Below are positions 41,210-50,086 of a DNA stretch of 53,887 nt, piece by piece. A program made the position numbers and the translations under genes. Below the pieces are notes generated by a model. It ran no database searches and was not told the DNA's origin. It saw nothing but the letters and a program-made list of their open reading frames with translations. Within the stretch, counting starts at the first letter, position 1, and each line of letters opens with the position of its first letter. The DNA comes from Kroppenstedtia sanguinis (GTDB lineage: Bacteria; Bacillota; Bacilli; Thermoactinomycetales; DSM-45169), in the NCBI RefSeq assembly GCF_050433445.1, contig NZ_JBNPXF010000024.1, positions 1 to 53,887 on the forward strand, in the 5' to 3' direction.

Positions 41210-42398
41210 ATCTCGATCGGCGGATTCTTTGGGCCGGTTTGGCAAGTTCGGGGGGCGCTTTGTCCCTGAGACGCTGATGACGGCACTGACCGAATTGGAG
41301 GCCGGATTCCGGTCTGCTCAGGCGGATGCCGAGTTCCAAGAGGAGTTGAAAAGGCTCCTGCAGGAGTACTCCGGACGGCCAACCCCGCTGACTTTGGCAC
41401 AGGGACTAACAGAGTGGGCGGGTGGGGCCCGCATCTACCTGAAGCGGGAAGATCTGAACCACACCGGGGCCCATAAGATCAACAACACCTTGGGACAAGG
41501 GTTGCTAGCCAGGCGGATGGGGAAGCGAAGGCTGATTGCAGAGACTGGTGCCGGTCAGCATGGTGTAGCTTCAGCTACGGTAGCGGCTCTCCTGGGGATG
41601 GAGTGTAAAGTGTTCATGGGAGAGGAGGATGTTCGCCGGCAGCAACTGAATGTGTTTCGGATGGAGCTGTTGGGGGCGGAGGTGATCCCGGTGACCTCAG
41701 GTACCCGCACCCTGAAAGATGCGACCAATGAAGCGATCCGCCATTGGGTCTCCCACGTAGAGGATACCTTCTACTTGATCGGATCGGTGGTAGGTCCCCA
41801 CCCCTATCCGGAGATGGTGCGTCATTTTCAACGGGTGATCGGGGATGAAACCCGAAGTCAGGTGCTGGAAAAGGAAGGGCGTCTTCCTGATGAGGTGGTG
41901 GCCTGCGTCGGAGGGGGTTCCAATGCGATCGGGATGTTTACCGCCTTTCTGGAAGATCCTTCAGTTCATCTACACGGTGTGGAGGCAGCAGGGGAGGGGA
42001 TTTCCAGCCATCGTCATGCAGCCTCGCTGACGATGGGGTCGCCGGGGGTGATTCACGGTGCCCTCACCTACCTGCTACAGGATGAACATGGCCAGATCCT
42101 GCCCGCCCATTCAATCTCCGCGGGGCTGGATTATCCGGGAGTGGGGCCGGAACATGCTGATTTGAAGGAAAAGGGGCGTGTTCGTTACACGACGGCGGAG
42201 GATGGAGAAGCCTTGGAAGCGGTCCGCCTGCTCTCCCGGAAGGAAGGAATTTTACCGGCCCTGGAATCGGCTCATGCGGTAGCCGAAGCGATCAAGCTGG
42301 CACAGCAGGGGGATCCCGATTCCTTAGTGGTGATCTGCTTGTCGGGACGGGGCGACAAGGATGTGGATTCAATTCGGCAAGGTCTGGAGGGATTGTGA
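41190..42398 (+). CDS. trpB: Tryptophan synthase beta subunit
   Basis: A 402-residue PLP enzyme joining indole to serine. The cofactor lysine is in KREDLNHTGAHKINNTLGQ near residue 93, the GAGQHGVASAT motif near 116 and the phosphate-binding CVGGGSNAIGMF near 237. FGGRFVPETLM at the N-terminus marks the TrpB1 type that pairs with TrpA. ATG 41190 follows GAGAGGGTGAGG within trpF. Confidence 0.97.
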   Translation: MTVKTIKSRSADSLGRFGKFGGRFVPETLMTALTELEAGFRSAQADAEFQEELKRLLQEYSGRPTPLTLAQGLTEWAGGARIYLKREDLNHTGAHKINNTLGQGLLARRMGKRRLIAETGAGQHGVASATVAALLGMECKVFMGEEDVRRQQLNVFRMELLGAEVIPVTSGTRTLKDATNEAIRHWVSHVEDTFYLIGSVVGPHPYPEMVRHFQRVIGDETRSQVLEKEGRLPDEVVACVGGGSNAIGMFTAFLEDPSVHLHGVEAAGEGISSHRHAASLTMGSPGVIHGALTYLLQDEHGQILPAHSISAGLDYPGVGPEHADLKEKGRVRYTTAEDGEALEAVRLLSRKEGILPALESAHAVAEAIKLAQQGDPDSLVVICLSGRGDKDVDSIRQGLEGL

Positions 42399-43216
42399 TG
42401 AGAATTGAAGCAGCTTTTAAAAGCGAGGAACGGCTTCCGCTGATCCCCTTTATTACGGCGGGGGATCCCTCCTTGGAGGTGACGCTGGATGTGATCCGAT
42501 TGTTGGATAAAGAAAAGGTGACCGCTATCGAGTTGGGAGTGCCTTATTCCGATCCACTGGCCGACGGCCCGGTGATCCAGTCCGCTTCAGAACGTGCCTT
42601 GTCACAAGGGGTGACACTGACCCGGGTGCTGGAATTAGCCCGCACAGCCCGGGAAATGGGGGTGACAACGCCTCTGGTTCTTTTTTCTTATTACAATCCC
42701 ATCTTCCGCTTCGGTGAGGAGGCATTGGTGGATAGGGCCTACTTTTCGGGTCTGAACGGCATGATCATCCCGGATCTCCCTTGGGAGGAAGGGCGCAGGT
42801 TTTCCCAACTGGCCGGCGAGAGGGGGATGGATCTGATTCCGCTGGTGGCCCCGACTTCTCAGGAGCGAATCCGCCGCATTGTCTCTGATGCCCGAGGGTT
42901 TGTCTACTGTGTCTCCTCCATGGGAACCACGGGGATGCGGCAACACTTTTCTGCGGGGGTGGAGTCGTTCCTGGATGCGGTACGGGAATACAGTCCCGTG
43001 CCGACCGCAGTGGGATTTGGGATCTCCCGTTCCGAGCAGGTCCGACATTTCCTCCATCATGCGGATGCAGCTGTGGTGGGAAGTGCTTTGGTCCGGCTCA
43101 TCGCAGCTAAAGGGGATCGATTGCAGGATTGCAATCGCAAGGCGCAGGCTGTGGCTGAGATCCGAGAGTCGATCCGGGATTTGGCCGCATTTCCACTTCC
43201 ATCCCCTAAAGGTTAA
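42398..43216 (+). CDS. trpA: Tryptophan synthase alpha subunit
   Basis: A 272-residue (beta/alpha)8 subunit that releases indole from indole-glycerol phosphate. It shows PFITAGDPS, the catalytic Glu region AIELGVPYSDPLADGPVIQ near residues 46-64 with the second acid D in PYSDP, and GLNGMIIPDLPWEE near 124. ATG 42398 shares one base with the trpB stop and is better spaced from GGAGGG than the GTG at 42395. A terminator follows. Confidence 0.95.
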   Translation: MRIEAAFKSEERLPLIPFITAGDPSLEVTLDVIRLLDKEKVTAIELGVPYSDPLADGPVIQSASERALSQGVTLTRVLELARTAREMGVTTPLVLFSYYNPIFRFGEEALVDRAYFSGLNGMIIPDLPWEEGRRFSQLAGERGMDLIPLVAPTSQERIRRIVSDARGFVYCVSSMGTTGMRQHFSAGVESFLDAVREYSPVPTAVGFGISRSEQVRHFLHHADAAVVGSALVRLIAAKGDRLQDCNRKAQAVAEIRESIRDLAAFPLPSPKG

Positions 43217-43225
43217 ATCATTTCC

Positions 43226-43256
43226 ATCCCGTGCACATCGGGCACGGGATTTTTCT
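43226..43256 (+). terminator. Terminator after trpA
   Basis: ATCCCGTGC and GCACGGGAT form a 9-bp stem followed by TTTTTCTTT. It separates trpEDCFBA from hisC-tyrA-aroA, so the latter probably has its own promoter as well. Confidence 0.9.
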
Positions 43257-43309
43257 TTGTCTCGCAGTATTGTAAGATAGAAAGAAAAAGAATGGAGAGA
43301 GGAATCTAG

Positions 43310-44413
43310 ATGGAAGGAAAAGATGCCCTGCGGGGCCTGCCGGTGTACCAACCGGGAAAGTCACTGGAAGAAGTGAAACGGGAATTGGGGCTGTCTGAGG
43401 TGGTGAAGTTGGCCTCTAATGAAAACCCCTTTGGATGCTCACCCCAGGTGTGGGAAGCGTTGCAAGAGGAGAAGTTCCATACTCCCTTGTATCCGGAAGC
43501 AGAGGCGCCGCAATTGCGGGCGGAGTTGGCTCAATCTCTTGGAGTGGCTCCACAGCGGCTGGTTTTTGGGAACGGCTCTGATGAGATTGTGCAGATGATC
43601 GCTAGGGCTTATCTGGATCAAGGGGATGAAGCAATCATGGCTGATGTCACCTTCCCCAGATATAAAACCCAGACGGTCATCGAAGGGGGAGTTCCAGTGG
43701 AGGTCCCCTTGAAAGAAGGGAGGCACAATCTGGATAGGATGGCCGCTGCGGTGACGGAAAGGACCCGACTGATTTGGATCTGCAATCCGAATAATCCAAC
43801 GGGAACGATGGTTTCCGGAGCGGAATTGGAGGCATTTCTGGAGCGGTTGCCGGAACATGTGCTGGTGGTCGTGGATGAGGCCTATTTTGAGTATGTGGAG
43901 GATCCTTCTTATCCAGATTCCTTATCATTGTTGACACGAGATCCCCGATTGTTGGTGTTGCGTACTTTTTCCAAAATCTATGGTCTGGCTGCCTTTCGAA
44001 TCGGCTATGGTGTCACTTCGGAGGGGATCGTAGGCGAGCTGAACAAAGTGAGGGAACCCTTTAACACCAACCGGATCGCCCAGCGGGCCGCTAGGGCAGC
44101 ACTCGCTGATCAGGAGTTTATCCAACGCTGTCAAAAGGCCAACCGGGAGGGAATCGAGCAAATACAAGCTCAGCTGGTGGAGTGGGGTCTGTCCGCTTTT
44201 CCCACCCAGGGGAATTTTCTGTTGATCGACACGGGGCGGTCTGGCGACGAGGTGTATCAGTCTCTCCTCAAGCAAGGGATTATCGTTCGAGCGGGGGTAG
44301 CTCCGGGCTATCCGACGTACATTCGGGTGACGATTGGAAATGAAGAGCAGAACCGGCTGTTTTTGAAGGGATTGGCTGCCTGTCTGGAAAAACCCTTCGA
44401 TGAACGGGGATGA
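43310..44413 (+). CDS. hisC: Histidinol-phosphate aminotransferase (also aromatic aminotransferase)
   Basis: A 367-residue class I/II PLP aminotransferase. ASNENPFGCSP near residue 36, the WICNPNNPTG motif near 152, VVDEAYFEY near 184 and the PLP lysine in LRTFSKIYGLAAFRIGY near 218 are HisC hallmarks. In B. subtilis this HisC, within the trp/aro cluster, also transaminates phenylpyruvate and 4-hydroxyphenylpyruvate, fitting its place beside tyrA. ATG 43310 follows GAGAGAGG. Confidence 0.95.
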   Translation: MEGKDALRGLPVYQPGKSLEEVKRELGLSEVVKLASNENPFGCSPQVWEALQEEKFHTPLYPEAEAPQLRAELAQSLGVAPQRLVFGNGSDEIVQMIARAYLDQGDEAIMADVTFPRYKTQTVIEGGVPVEVPLKEGRHNLDRMAAAVTERTRLIWICNPNNPTGTMVSGAELEAFLERLPEHVLVVVDEAYFEYVEDPSYPDSLSLLTRDPRLLVLRTFSKIYGLAAFRIGYGVTSEGIVGELNKVREPFNTNRIAQRAARAALADQEFIQRCQKANREGIEQIQAQLVEWGLSAFPTQGNFLLIDTGRSGDEVYQSLLKQGIIVRAGVAPGYPTYIRVTIGNEEQNRLFLKGLAACLEKPFDERG

Positions 44414-44417
44414 CAAG

Positions 44418-45524
44418 ATGAAAAAAGCGGCGGTGTTGGGAATCGGCTTGATCGGGGGCTCCTTGGCTCTCTGTTTGAAGGAACGGACCCCGCTGGCAGT
44501 CCACGGATTTGACGCATCAGAAGAATCCGTCGCGCTGGCGAAAGCAGCGGGGGTGATTGATGAAGGGCACAGGCATCTGGAATCGGCAGTGGCGGATGCG
44601 GATGTGATCTTTCTCGCCGTTCCGGTGGGGTTTACCCCCCGCCTATTGAAACAGTTGGTGGATCTGCCGCTCAAGCGGGGTTGCATTATCACCGATGTGG
44701 GCAGTACCAAGGGAGAGATCGTTCGCTATGCTGTTGGATTGAACCACCTTGGGGGCATTTTCATCGGAGGTCACCCAATGGCCGGGTCTCACCGTTCCGG
44801 AGTGCAGGCGGCACAGTCGCTCTTATTTGAAAACGCCTATTATGTGTTGACTCCGTTACCGGAGACTCCCTTGCCGGAAGTGCAACGCCTCAGCCGGCTG
44901 TTGGAGCAGGCCACCCGGGCCCGGCTGGTGATTATGAACCCGGAACATCATGATCGGGTGGTGGGGGCGATCAGCCACCTTCCCCATATCGTGGCGGCTT
45001 CTCTGGTAAATCAGGTAGCAGACTATAATGCCTCCAACGAATGGTTTCATCGTCTGGCTGCCGGTGGTTTTCGGGATTTAACCCGTGTAGCCGCCAGCCA
45101 TCCCGTGATGTGGCGGGACATTCTGCTGAGTAACCGGGAGAGTGTGCTGGCACTGTTGGAGGACTGGACTCGGGAGATGGAAGGAATCCGAAGAGCTGTC
45201 CAGGATCAAGATGCCCAGGCGATCGAAGCTTTTTTCCGCAAGGCGAAGGAGTCCCGGGAAGGGCTTCCTGAAGGACGCAGAGGGGCGCTCCCACCCCATT
45301 ACGAATGTACTGTGGATGTGCCGGACACTCCCGGCGAAATCGCCCAGGTGGCTTATCTGTTGGCGGAGAAGGGAATCAATCTCCGGAATATCGGAGTGAT
45401 CGAAAATCGTGAAGATCGAGCAGGAGTGCTTCGTCTGGTCTTTGACAACGAAGAGGAACTGACAAAGGCGGTGGTATGTCTGAAGGAGACTAGTTACCAG
45501 GTGTTTGATCCGAATGTGGATTAG
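44418..45524 (+). CDS. tyrA: Prephenate dehydrogenase with C-terminal ACT domain
   Basis: A 368-residue NAD-dependent enzyme making 4-hydroxyphenylpyruvate for tyrosine. The N-terminal Rossmann motif is GIGLIGGSLA near residues 8-17, DVGSTKGEIV near 94 and GGHPMAGSHRSGV near 116 are catalytic-region motifs, and residues from about 295 (CTVDVPDTPGEIAQVAYLL) form an ACT domain, likely for feedback. ATG 44418, four bases after the hisC stop, is preferred over an ATG inside hisC. Confidence 0.93.
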   Translation: MKKAAVLGIGLIGGSLALCLKERTPLAVHGFDASEESVALAKAAGVIDEGHRHLESAVADADVIFLAVPVGFTPRLLKQLVDLPLKRGCIITDVGSTKGEIVRYAVGLNHLGGIFIGGHPMAGSHRSGVQAAQSLLFENAYYVLTPLPETPLPEVQRLSRLLEQATRARLVIMNPEHHDRVVGAISHLPHIVAASLVNQVADYNASNEWFHRLAAGGFRDLTRVAASHPVMWRDILLSNRESVLALLEDWTREMEGIRRAVQDQDAQAIEAFFRKAKESREGLPEGRRGALPPHYECTVDVPDTPGEIAQVAYLLAEKGINLRNIGVIENREDRAGVLRLVFDNEEELTKAVVCLKETSYQVFDPNVD

Positions 45525-45538
45525 AGGGAGGCGTGGCT

Positions 45539-46825
45539 ATGGAAGTGTTACAGATTGAAGAACGAAGGGATCTCCGGGGGGAAGTCCGGGTTCCGGGGGA
45601 TAAATCAATTTCCCACCGGGCGGTGATGTTTGGGGCTATCGCGGAAGGGAGAAGCCGGGTGGAGGGTTTTCTCCCTGGGAAGGACTGTCTCAGTACTATC
45701 GAATGTTTTCGCCGAATGGGGGTGAACATCCATCGCAAAGGTCCCACGTCGCTCATCGTGGAGGGACGGGGCTGGGAAGGACTACAGGAGCCGAAGACGG
45801 TATTGGACGTAGGGAATTCGGGAACGACGATCCGTCTGATGCTGGGAGTGTTGGCAGGGCGTCCTTTCCATGCTACGGTGTTGGGAGATGAATCGATCGG
45901 ACGCCGCCCGATGAATCGGGTGGTGGAGCCCCTTCGGCTGATGGGGGCCCAGGTGGACGGTCGTTCCCAAGGTTCATTTACTCCGCTGTCTGTACGGGGA
46001 GGAAATCTCACGGGGATGATTCACCGCAGTCGGGTGGCCAGCGCCCAGGTCAAGTCTTCGCTTCTGTTAGCGGGGCTGCAGGGGAAAGGGGTGACCCGGG
46101 TGGAGGAGCCAGCCTTGTCCCGAGATCACACAGAACGGATGCTGGGGGCTTTTGGAGTCAAAGTGGATCGAGATTCCCCTCGTAGCGTATCTGTTGCGGG
46201 GGGACAAGTCTTGCAGGCTCGGGATGTCCGGGTTCCAGGAGATATTTCGTCAGCGGCATTTCTGCTGGTGGCGGCCCTACTCGTTCCAGGAAGTCGGCTG
46301 ACGATCCGGGGCGTGGGTCTTAATCCCACCCGGACGGGTATTTTAGATGTACTCCGACGGATGGGTGGTGAGCTGGAGATCCACCCAACTGGGGAATGGA
46401 ATGGAGAGCCTGTGGGAGATATCACAGTTTCCCACAGTTCCTTGACGGCAGTAGAGATCGGAGGAGAGTTGATTCCCCGTCTGATCGATGAGATCCCGGT
46501 ATTGGCAGTGGCTGCCACCCAGGCAGCCGGTCATACCGTTATCCGGGATGCGGCGGAGCTGAAGGTGAAGGAGACGAATCGAATCGCTGCCACAGCTCAG
46601 GAACTGCGAAAGTTGGGGGCACGGGTGGAGGAGACAGAGGACGGTCTAGTGATCGAAGGGAAAACTCCGTTGACCGGAGGCCCTTGTGACAGTCACGGGG
46701 ATCATCGGATCGGGATGGCCATGGCGGTGGCGGGATTGCTAGCCACAGGGAGGACCACGGTGACCCAGGCTGAGGCCATCGGCATCTCTTTTCCAGGATT
46801 TTCAACTCTGCTGGAGGAACTATAA
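45539..46825 (+). CDS. aroA: 3-phosphoshikimate 1-carboxyvinyltransferase (EPSP synthase)
   Basis: A 428-residue enzyme joining shikimate 3-phosphate and PEP (AroE in B. subtilis). It shows VPGDKSISHRAVMFGAI near residues 18-34, the LDVGNSGTTIRLMLG motif near 90-104, and RVASAQVKSSLLLAGL near 163. The first motif carries Ala, not Gly, at the position often called G96 in other enzymes only if aligned elsewhere, so no sensitivity class is claimed. ATG 45539 lies eight bases after GAGGGAGG. Last gene of the aromatic block. Confidence 0.95.
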   Translation: MEVLQIEERRDLRGEVRVPGDKSISHRAVMFGAIAEGRSRVEGFLPGKDCLSTIECFRRMGVNIHRKGPTSLIVEGRGWEGLQEPKTVLDVGNSGTTIRLMLGVLAGRPFHATVLGDESIGRRPMNRVVEPLRLMGAQVDGRSQGSFTPLSVRGGNLTGMIHRSRVASAQVKSSLLLAGLQGKGVTRVEEPALSRDHTERMLGAFGVKVDRDSPRSVSVAGGQVLQARDVRVPGDISSAAFLLVAALLVPGSRLTIRGVGLNPTRTGILDVLRRMGGELEIHPTGEWNGEPVGDITVSHSSLTAVEIGGELIPRLIDEIPVLAVAATQAAGHTVIRDAAELKVKETNRIAATAQELRKLGARVEETEDGLVIEGKTPLTGGPCDSHGDHRIGMAMAVAGLLATGRTTVTQAEAIGISFPGFSTLLEEL

Positions 46826-46860
46826 AGAGACACCCCAATCTGAAAATTTGCAATTACCTG

Positions 46861-46902
46861 TTGACGGCCCCGCTTCGCTTATTTATACTATACATATAGT
46901 AT
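46861..46902 (+). promoter_or_regulatory. Promoter with overlapping palindromic operator
   Basis: TTGACG (46861-46866), a 17-base spacer and TATACT (46884-46889) form a good sigma-A promoter. ATACTATACATATAGTAT (46885-46902) is a perfect 8-base inverted repeat around CA that covers the -10 and probable start. It suggests repressor control of the membrane protein gene at 47000. Confidence 0.65.
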
Positions 46903-46999
46903 GGTTTCTCTCCACTCCTATCCATATGAATCGTCCGCAACTTGGGCGGTTCTTTTTTTGTCCAACCTGTCATAAGCGTAGAAACAGGAGGGGAGAGCG

Positions 47000-47503
47000 A
47001 TGAAAGGAAGAGCGGGTGCACTGGCGGTGGAAATGATTTTTGTGCTCGTCTCGGTGATCCTATTGAAAGAGTGGGTGTTCCCTTTTTTCATCAGTCAGTG
47101 GTTCCCCCAGGCGGACATCGCATCACAGATGTTGGAGTGGATTCTGCTCGTGATCGGGGTGATCACCTGTTTTATATATGTGGGTTTGGGATCTTCCGCC
47201 TGGAATCACCATGGTCTGAAAGCAGGATCTTCCCTGGGGGTTTTCCTGATGATTCATCTTCCTTTGTTAGTTCCCATCGTTGGGTCGGAAGTTCCCGGGA
47301 TGGCGTTTACCGATGCCTGGAGTGGGTTGATCGGGGATGGTCTCCGTCTGTTCCATCCTGCCCGCTGGACTTTTCACCCTGTAACCCTGGGGGGAATCGC
47401 CTGTCTGTTGTTTCTCTTGGGAAGGAAGATCCGGGTGACGGAGAGGAAGCCTGGGAGATCTCAACAGATGAATTCTGGCAGAAAGGTGTGGGAGAAGCCG
47501 TGA
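47000..47503 (+). CDS. Four-span membrane protein, unrecognised
   Basis: A 167-residue protein with about four hydrophobic segments (near residues 6-22, 44-64, 73-90 and 128-143) and a basic C-terminal tail. ATG 47000 follows GGAGGGGAGAG. It has its own promoter with a palindromic operator about 100 bases upstream and no operon partners. The gene is absent from the corresponding Bacillus position, where ypiA lies between aroA and ypiB. No family recognised. Confidence 0.7.
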   Translation: MKGRAGALAVEMIFVLVSVILLKEWVFPFFISQWFPQADIASQMLEWILLVIGVITCFIYVGLGSSAWNHHGLKAGSSLGVFLMIHLPLLVPIVGSEVPGMAFTDAWSGLIGDGLRLFHPARWTFHPVTLGGIACLLFLLGRKIRVTERKPGRSQQMNSGRKVWEKP

Positions 47504-47742
47504 CTCTCATTTAAATATAAAATGGAGGGTGTCGATTTGTCCTATTTGGGTTTCTCACCCATTGGTACCAATTTCGCTAGGGTCACTTCCGCTATGGGGC
47601 TATGTTTGCCTCATCCCCTGCTGGTGGGTTGGACTCGCATGAAAAATACGTATTCGCCGGTCCCCCTCTCCCTCCCTTCACATCGTCACTGAATGACCGG
47701 ACTCTCTCTCAAATCAGGAGCCGAGTCCGGAGGGGAACAATT

Positions 47743-47829
47743 GCAACCCAAGGATCTTTCCTGTAAAGCCTTTTTCACAACGTTTCTAGGAAGCATTGTG
47801 AAAAAGGCTTTATGTTCACAGGGAGTTGC
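47743..47829. repeat. Long imperfect palindrome in a gene-free 700-base stretch
   Basis: TAAAGCCTTTTTCACAA (47764-47780) and its exact complement (47796-47812) form a 17-bp inverted repeat over 15 bases; CCTGT/ACAGG and GCAAC/GTTGC extend it outward to 47743-47829. Neither side has a terminator T-run. The surrounding 47504-48040 shows no believable gene on either strand. A small non-autonomous element or structured RNA is possible. Confidence 0.55.
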
Positions 47830-48040
47830 GCCTAGGGTTGTTTCGCTCCTCCAAGTGATGCAGGTAGGGCGGGGTTTCACATGGAGTAACTTGGGTAAAA
47901 CCCCATTTCAAGATCGATCTAGATCGCCACCTATCTAGACGACTTCTCCTATGACTTCCTGCGCCAAAGCAGTTGCTTTCATCTGCCCTCTTGTGATGAA
48001 GATATGGGGCCGAGGTTGAGGCTTTTTTTTATGGAGACTT

Positions 48041-48074
48041 TTGAAAATTGTAAACAAGTTTGTATAACAAACCT
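48041..48074 (+). promoter_or_regulatory. Promoter overlapped by the second copy of the aroC-type palindrome
   Basis: TTGAAA (48041-48046), 16 bases and TATAAC (48063-48068). The palindrome AAGTTTGTATAACAAACCT (48056-48074) covers the -10 and matches the site at 34218-34236 at 17 of 19 positions. Confidence 0.55.
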
Positions 48075-48210
48075 CAGTCTAAAGACATGACAGATTCCCC
48101 AGGAACCTGTGCTCTACTGAGAAAGGGGATCCCTTGGAAATGTATGATCAGGGCGCCAAACAGGTAATCTAAGCATAGGAAAAAGTTACAATACCAAAGG
48201 AGTTCTCCAG

Positions 48211-49338
48211 ATGAATTTTGCGGATTTGCTCACCTATGCGGATATCGATCATCTGAAACGGATGGCTTCCCACTATGGATGTGAGCAGGAGAATCATTCG
48301 AAAAACGGTTTGATCACGTCTCTTTTATACCACCTTGGAGGCTCTTCCCGCTTACGGGGAGAGTTGGATTCACTGACTCCTGCCCAGTTCCGCTTTTTGC
48401 AGCTGCTCTGTTTTGATAGCCGCAAGCTGTTCAGCAGGGAGGATCTCTTGGGAAAGGGGCGGGCTGCAGTCGATGAGGGGGAGGAGTCACCTCGGGATCT
48501 GTGGATTCTCGGTTTGCGCAAAGGGTGGATTTTTCCCGGTGTTACCGGGCGCAATCGCATGTTGTTCGAAGTTCCAGAAGATCTGCGCCAACGGTATCTC
48601 CGCCTTTTTGCAGAAATGTATCGGGGACAGGAAGAGACATGTGAACCGGCGGTATATCGGGATGAAGAAGGGCTGTTGGTAGAGGATCTTCACAGTTTTC
48701 TTTGGTTTTTGGCGCGACAGGAGGTCCGACTGACCCAGGATGGGGCGATTTATCGACAACAACAGCGACAAATCCTGAAAACCTTCCATGTGGAGGAAGA
48801 GCTGGTGGAAGGAAGGGGGTGGAGGTTTGGATTTGGTCGTCGGTATCACCAATATCCCGACCGATTCTCCCTTTTGTATGACTACGCCTATTACAAGGGA
48901 TATATCTTGGAGGATGAGACGATGGGTGTGCTCCGTTTAAGTGAATTGGGAATGGGGAAGATCCATAATCACCCCCTAGCGGGGGAGGAAGGGAGGGAAA
49001 TGTATCGCTTCTGGCTTCGCCTGTACCGGAAACCGATCCCGCGAATTGCCGTCATTGTCAAGTGGATCGACCTATTGGCTCAGGGAGGTTGGTATCGATC
49101 CCAAGAGGTGAAAAAAGTGGTGGGGGATTGGTTGAACACTTATTATTATGAGACAGGAGAGAGCTTATTTAAACGAATCTTGCAACTGATGTTGCATCTG
49201 GGATTGGTCCGAATCGGGGAGATGTCTTCCGGAGAGCAGGTGTTGCAGATGAATGTTACCGGACACCGATGGGTTTCGGGAGTCTCCGGATTTGTCGATC
49301 AGGAGCTGGAGGCAAAGTTTTTAGAAGTTCAAACCTAG
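48211..49338 (+). CDS. Unrecognised 375-residue soluble protein
   Basis: A protein without signal peptide or membrane segments. The N-terminal 100 residues (LLTYADIDHLKRMASHYG, LTPAQFRFLQLLCF) resemble a helical, winged-helix-like region; the middle (about 180-260) is rich in aromatic and basic residues, and residues 265-350 again look helical (WLRLYRKPIPRIAVIVKWIDLL). This general pattern recalls bacterial proteins related to the XPB/Ssl2 helicase N-terminal domain, but no helicase motif is present and the link is tentative. ATG 48211 follows AAAGGAG. It sits where Bacillus has ypiA; upstream lies the palindrome shared with aroC. Confidence 0.72.
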   Translation: MNFADLLTYADIDHLKRMASHYGCEQENHSKNGLITSLLYHLGGSSRLRGELDSLTPAQFRFLQLLCFDSRKLFSREDLLGKGRAAVDEGEESPRDLWILGLRKGWIFPGVTGRNRMLFEVPEDLRQRYLRLFAEMYRGQEETCEPAVYRDEEGLLVEDLHSFLWFLARQEVRLTQDGAIYRQQQRQILKTFHVEEELVEGRGWRFGFGRRYHQYPDRFSLLYDYAYYKGYILEDETMGVLRLSELGMGKIHNHPLAGEEGREMYRFWLRLYRKPIPRIAVIVKWIDLLAQGGWYRSQEVKKVVGDWLNTYYYETGESLFKRILQLMLHLGLVRIGEMSSGEQVLQMNVTGHRWVSGVSGFVDQELEAKFLEVQT

Positions 49339-49468
49339 GGGCAAAATAGTCCATGTAGGAGGAAATGTCGATCAGTTTGTGGAATAAAGACAAAAGCCAC
49401 TCACATAGTATTCAGATACCACAACTATCATCTTCGTATTTAATCCTATCCTGAATGGGGGGATGGAG

Positions 49469-50020
49469 ATGGGCGAATGTGTAACGGTCTCGGAAAAGAA
49501 AGAGTTTATCCAGTGGTTTTTGAGCTGTTATGAATTGCAAAAACGGGAAGCGGCCTGGTTATTGAATTATCTTTGCTCCGAAGATCAGCTTCTCAAACGA
49601 ACCCATTTTGTGGATAGTCTGTGCCATTTGCCGAAGACACTCCTGATTTCCACTCGTTGCATACGAATGACCCCCTTTAAGTTCATGAAAAATCAACGGG
49701 TGAGTGCAGATGTGGAGTCGGCGTTTTACGATCTCCGTACAAACAAAACTGAGGATCTCTATGTTAGTCTTTGTTTCAAAGATCAAGCTACCTGTCCGGA
49801 ATATGCCGCCGTATTGGAGGGTAATCCGATGGAGAGACAAGACCTTGTACAGGATATCCTATTCGGTCTGATGGCGGAGATGATCCTCGATGAATCGGTC
49901 AGGGAGTTTAGAAAAAAGGATCTGTACCAGCGGATCGATGAAGCGTTGGAGGCAGGGGACGAAGAGCAATTCTTACAATTAACCGAACAATGGTTAAAAA
50001 TCGTGGAAAAGGAAAGATAA
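49469..50020 (+). CDS. ypiB: YpiB family protein (UPF0302) with IDEAL domain
   Basis: A 183-residue cytosolic protein. EKKEFIQWFLSCYELQKREAAWLLNYL near the N-terminus and the C-terminal IDEAL-type motif LYQRIDEALEAGDEEQFLQLTEQW match B. subtilis YpiB (179 residues). Function is not well defined; in Bacillus it neighbours the QcrABC genes. ATG 49469 is better spaced from GGGGGGATGG than the ATG two codons upstream (49463); either could be used. Confidence 0.88.
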   Translation: MGECVTVSEKKEFIQWFLSCYELQKREAAWLLNYLCSEDQLLKRTHFVDSLCHLPKTLLISTRCIRMTPFKFMKNQRVSADVESAFYDLRTNKTEDLYVSLCFKDQATCPEYAAVLEGNPMERQDLVQDILFGLMAEMILDESVREFRKKDLYQRIDEALEAGDEEQFLQLTEQWLKIVEKER

Positions 50021-50034
50021 CTCCTATATAATGT

Positions 50035-50056
50035 CCGGCAGATGCCGGGCTTTTCA
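50035..50056 (+). terminator. Short terminator after ypiB
   Basis: CCGGCA (50035-50040) pairs with TGCCGG (50043-50048), followed by GCTTTTCATT. The stem is short, so read-through into ypiF is likely. Confidence 0.5.
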
Positions 50057-50086
50057 TTGTTTAAATTTAATCAGGGAGGGGTGGCG

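Noticed and set aside
34374..46825. Possible novelty of the whole aro-trp-his-tyr arrangement
   Set aside because: Gene order aroC-aroB-aroH-trpEDCFBA-hisC-tyrA-aroA without trpG is the known Bacillus supraoperon.
47693..47938. 81-residue plus-strand and 64-residue minus-strand frames over the 47.7 kb palindrome
   Set aside because: Both encode the palindrome itself and have no ribosome binding site; explained by inverted-repeat sequence.
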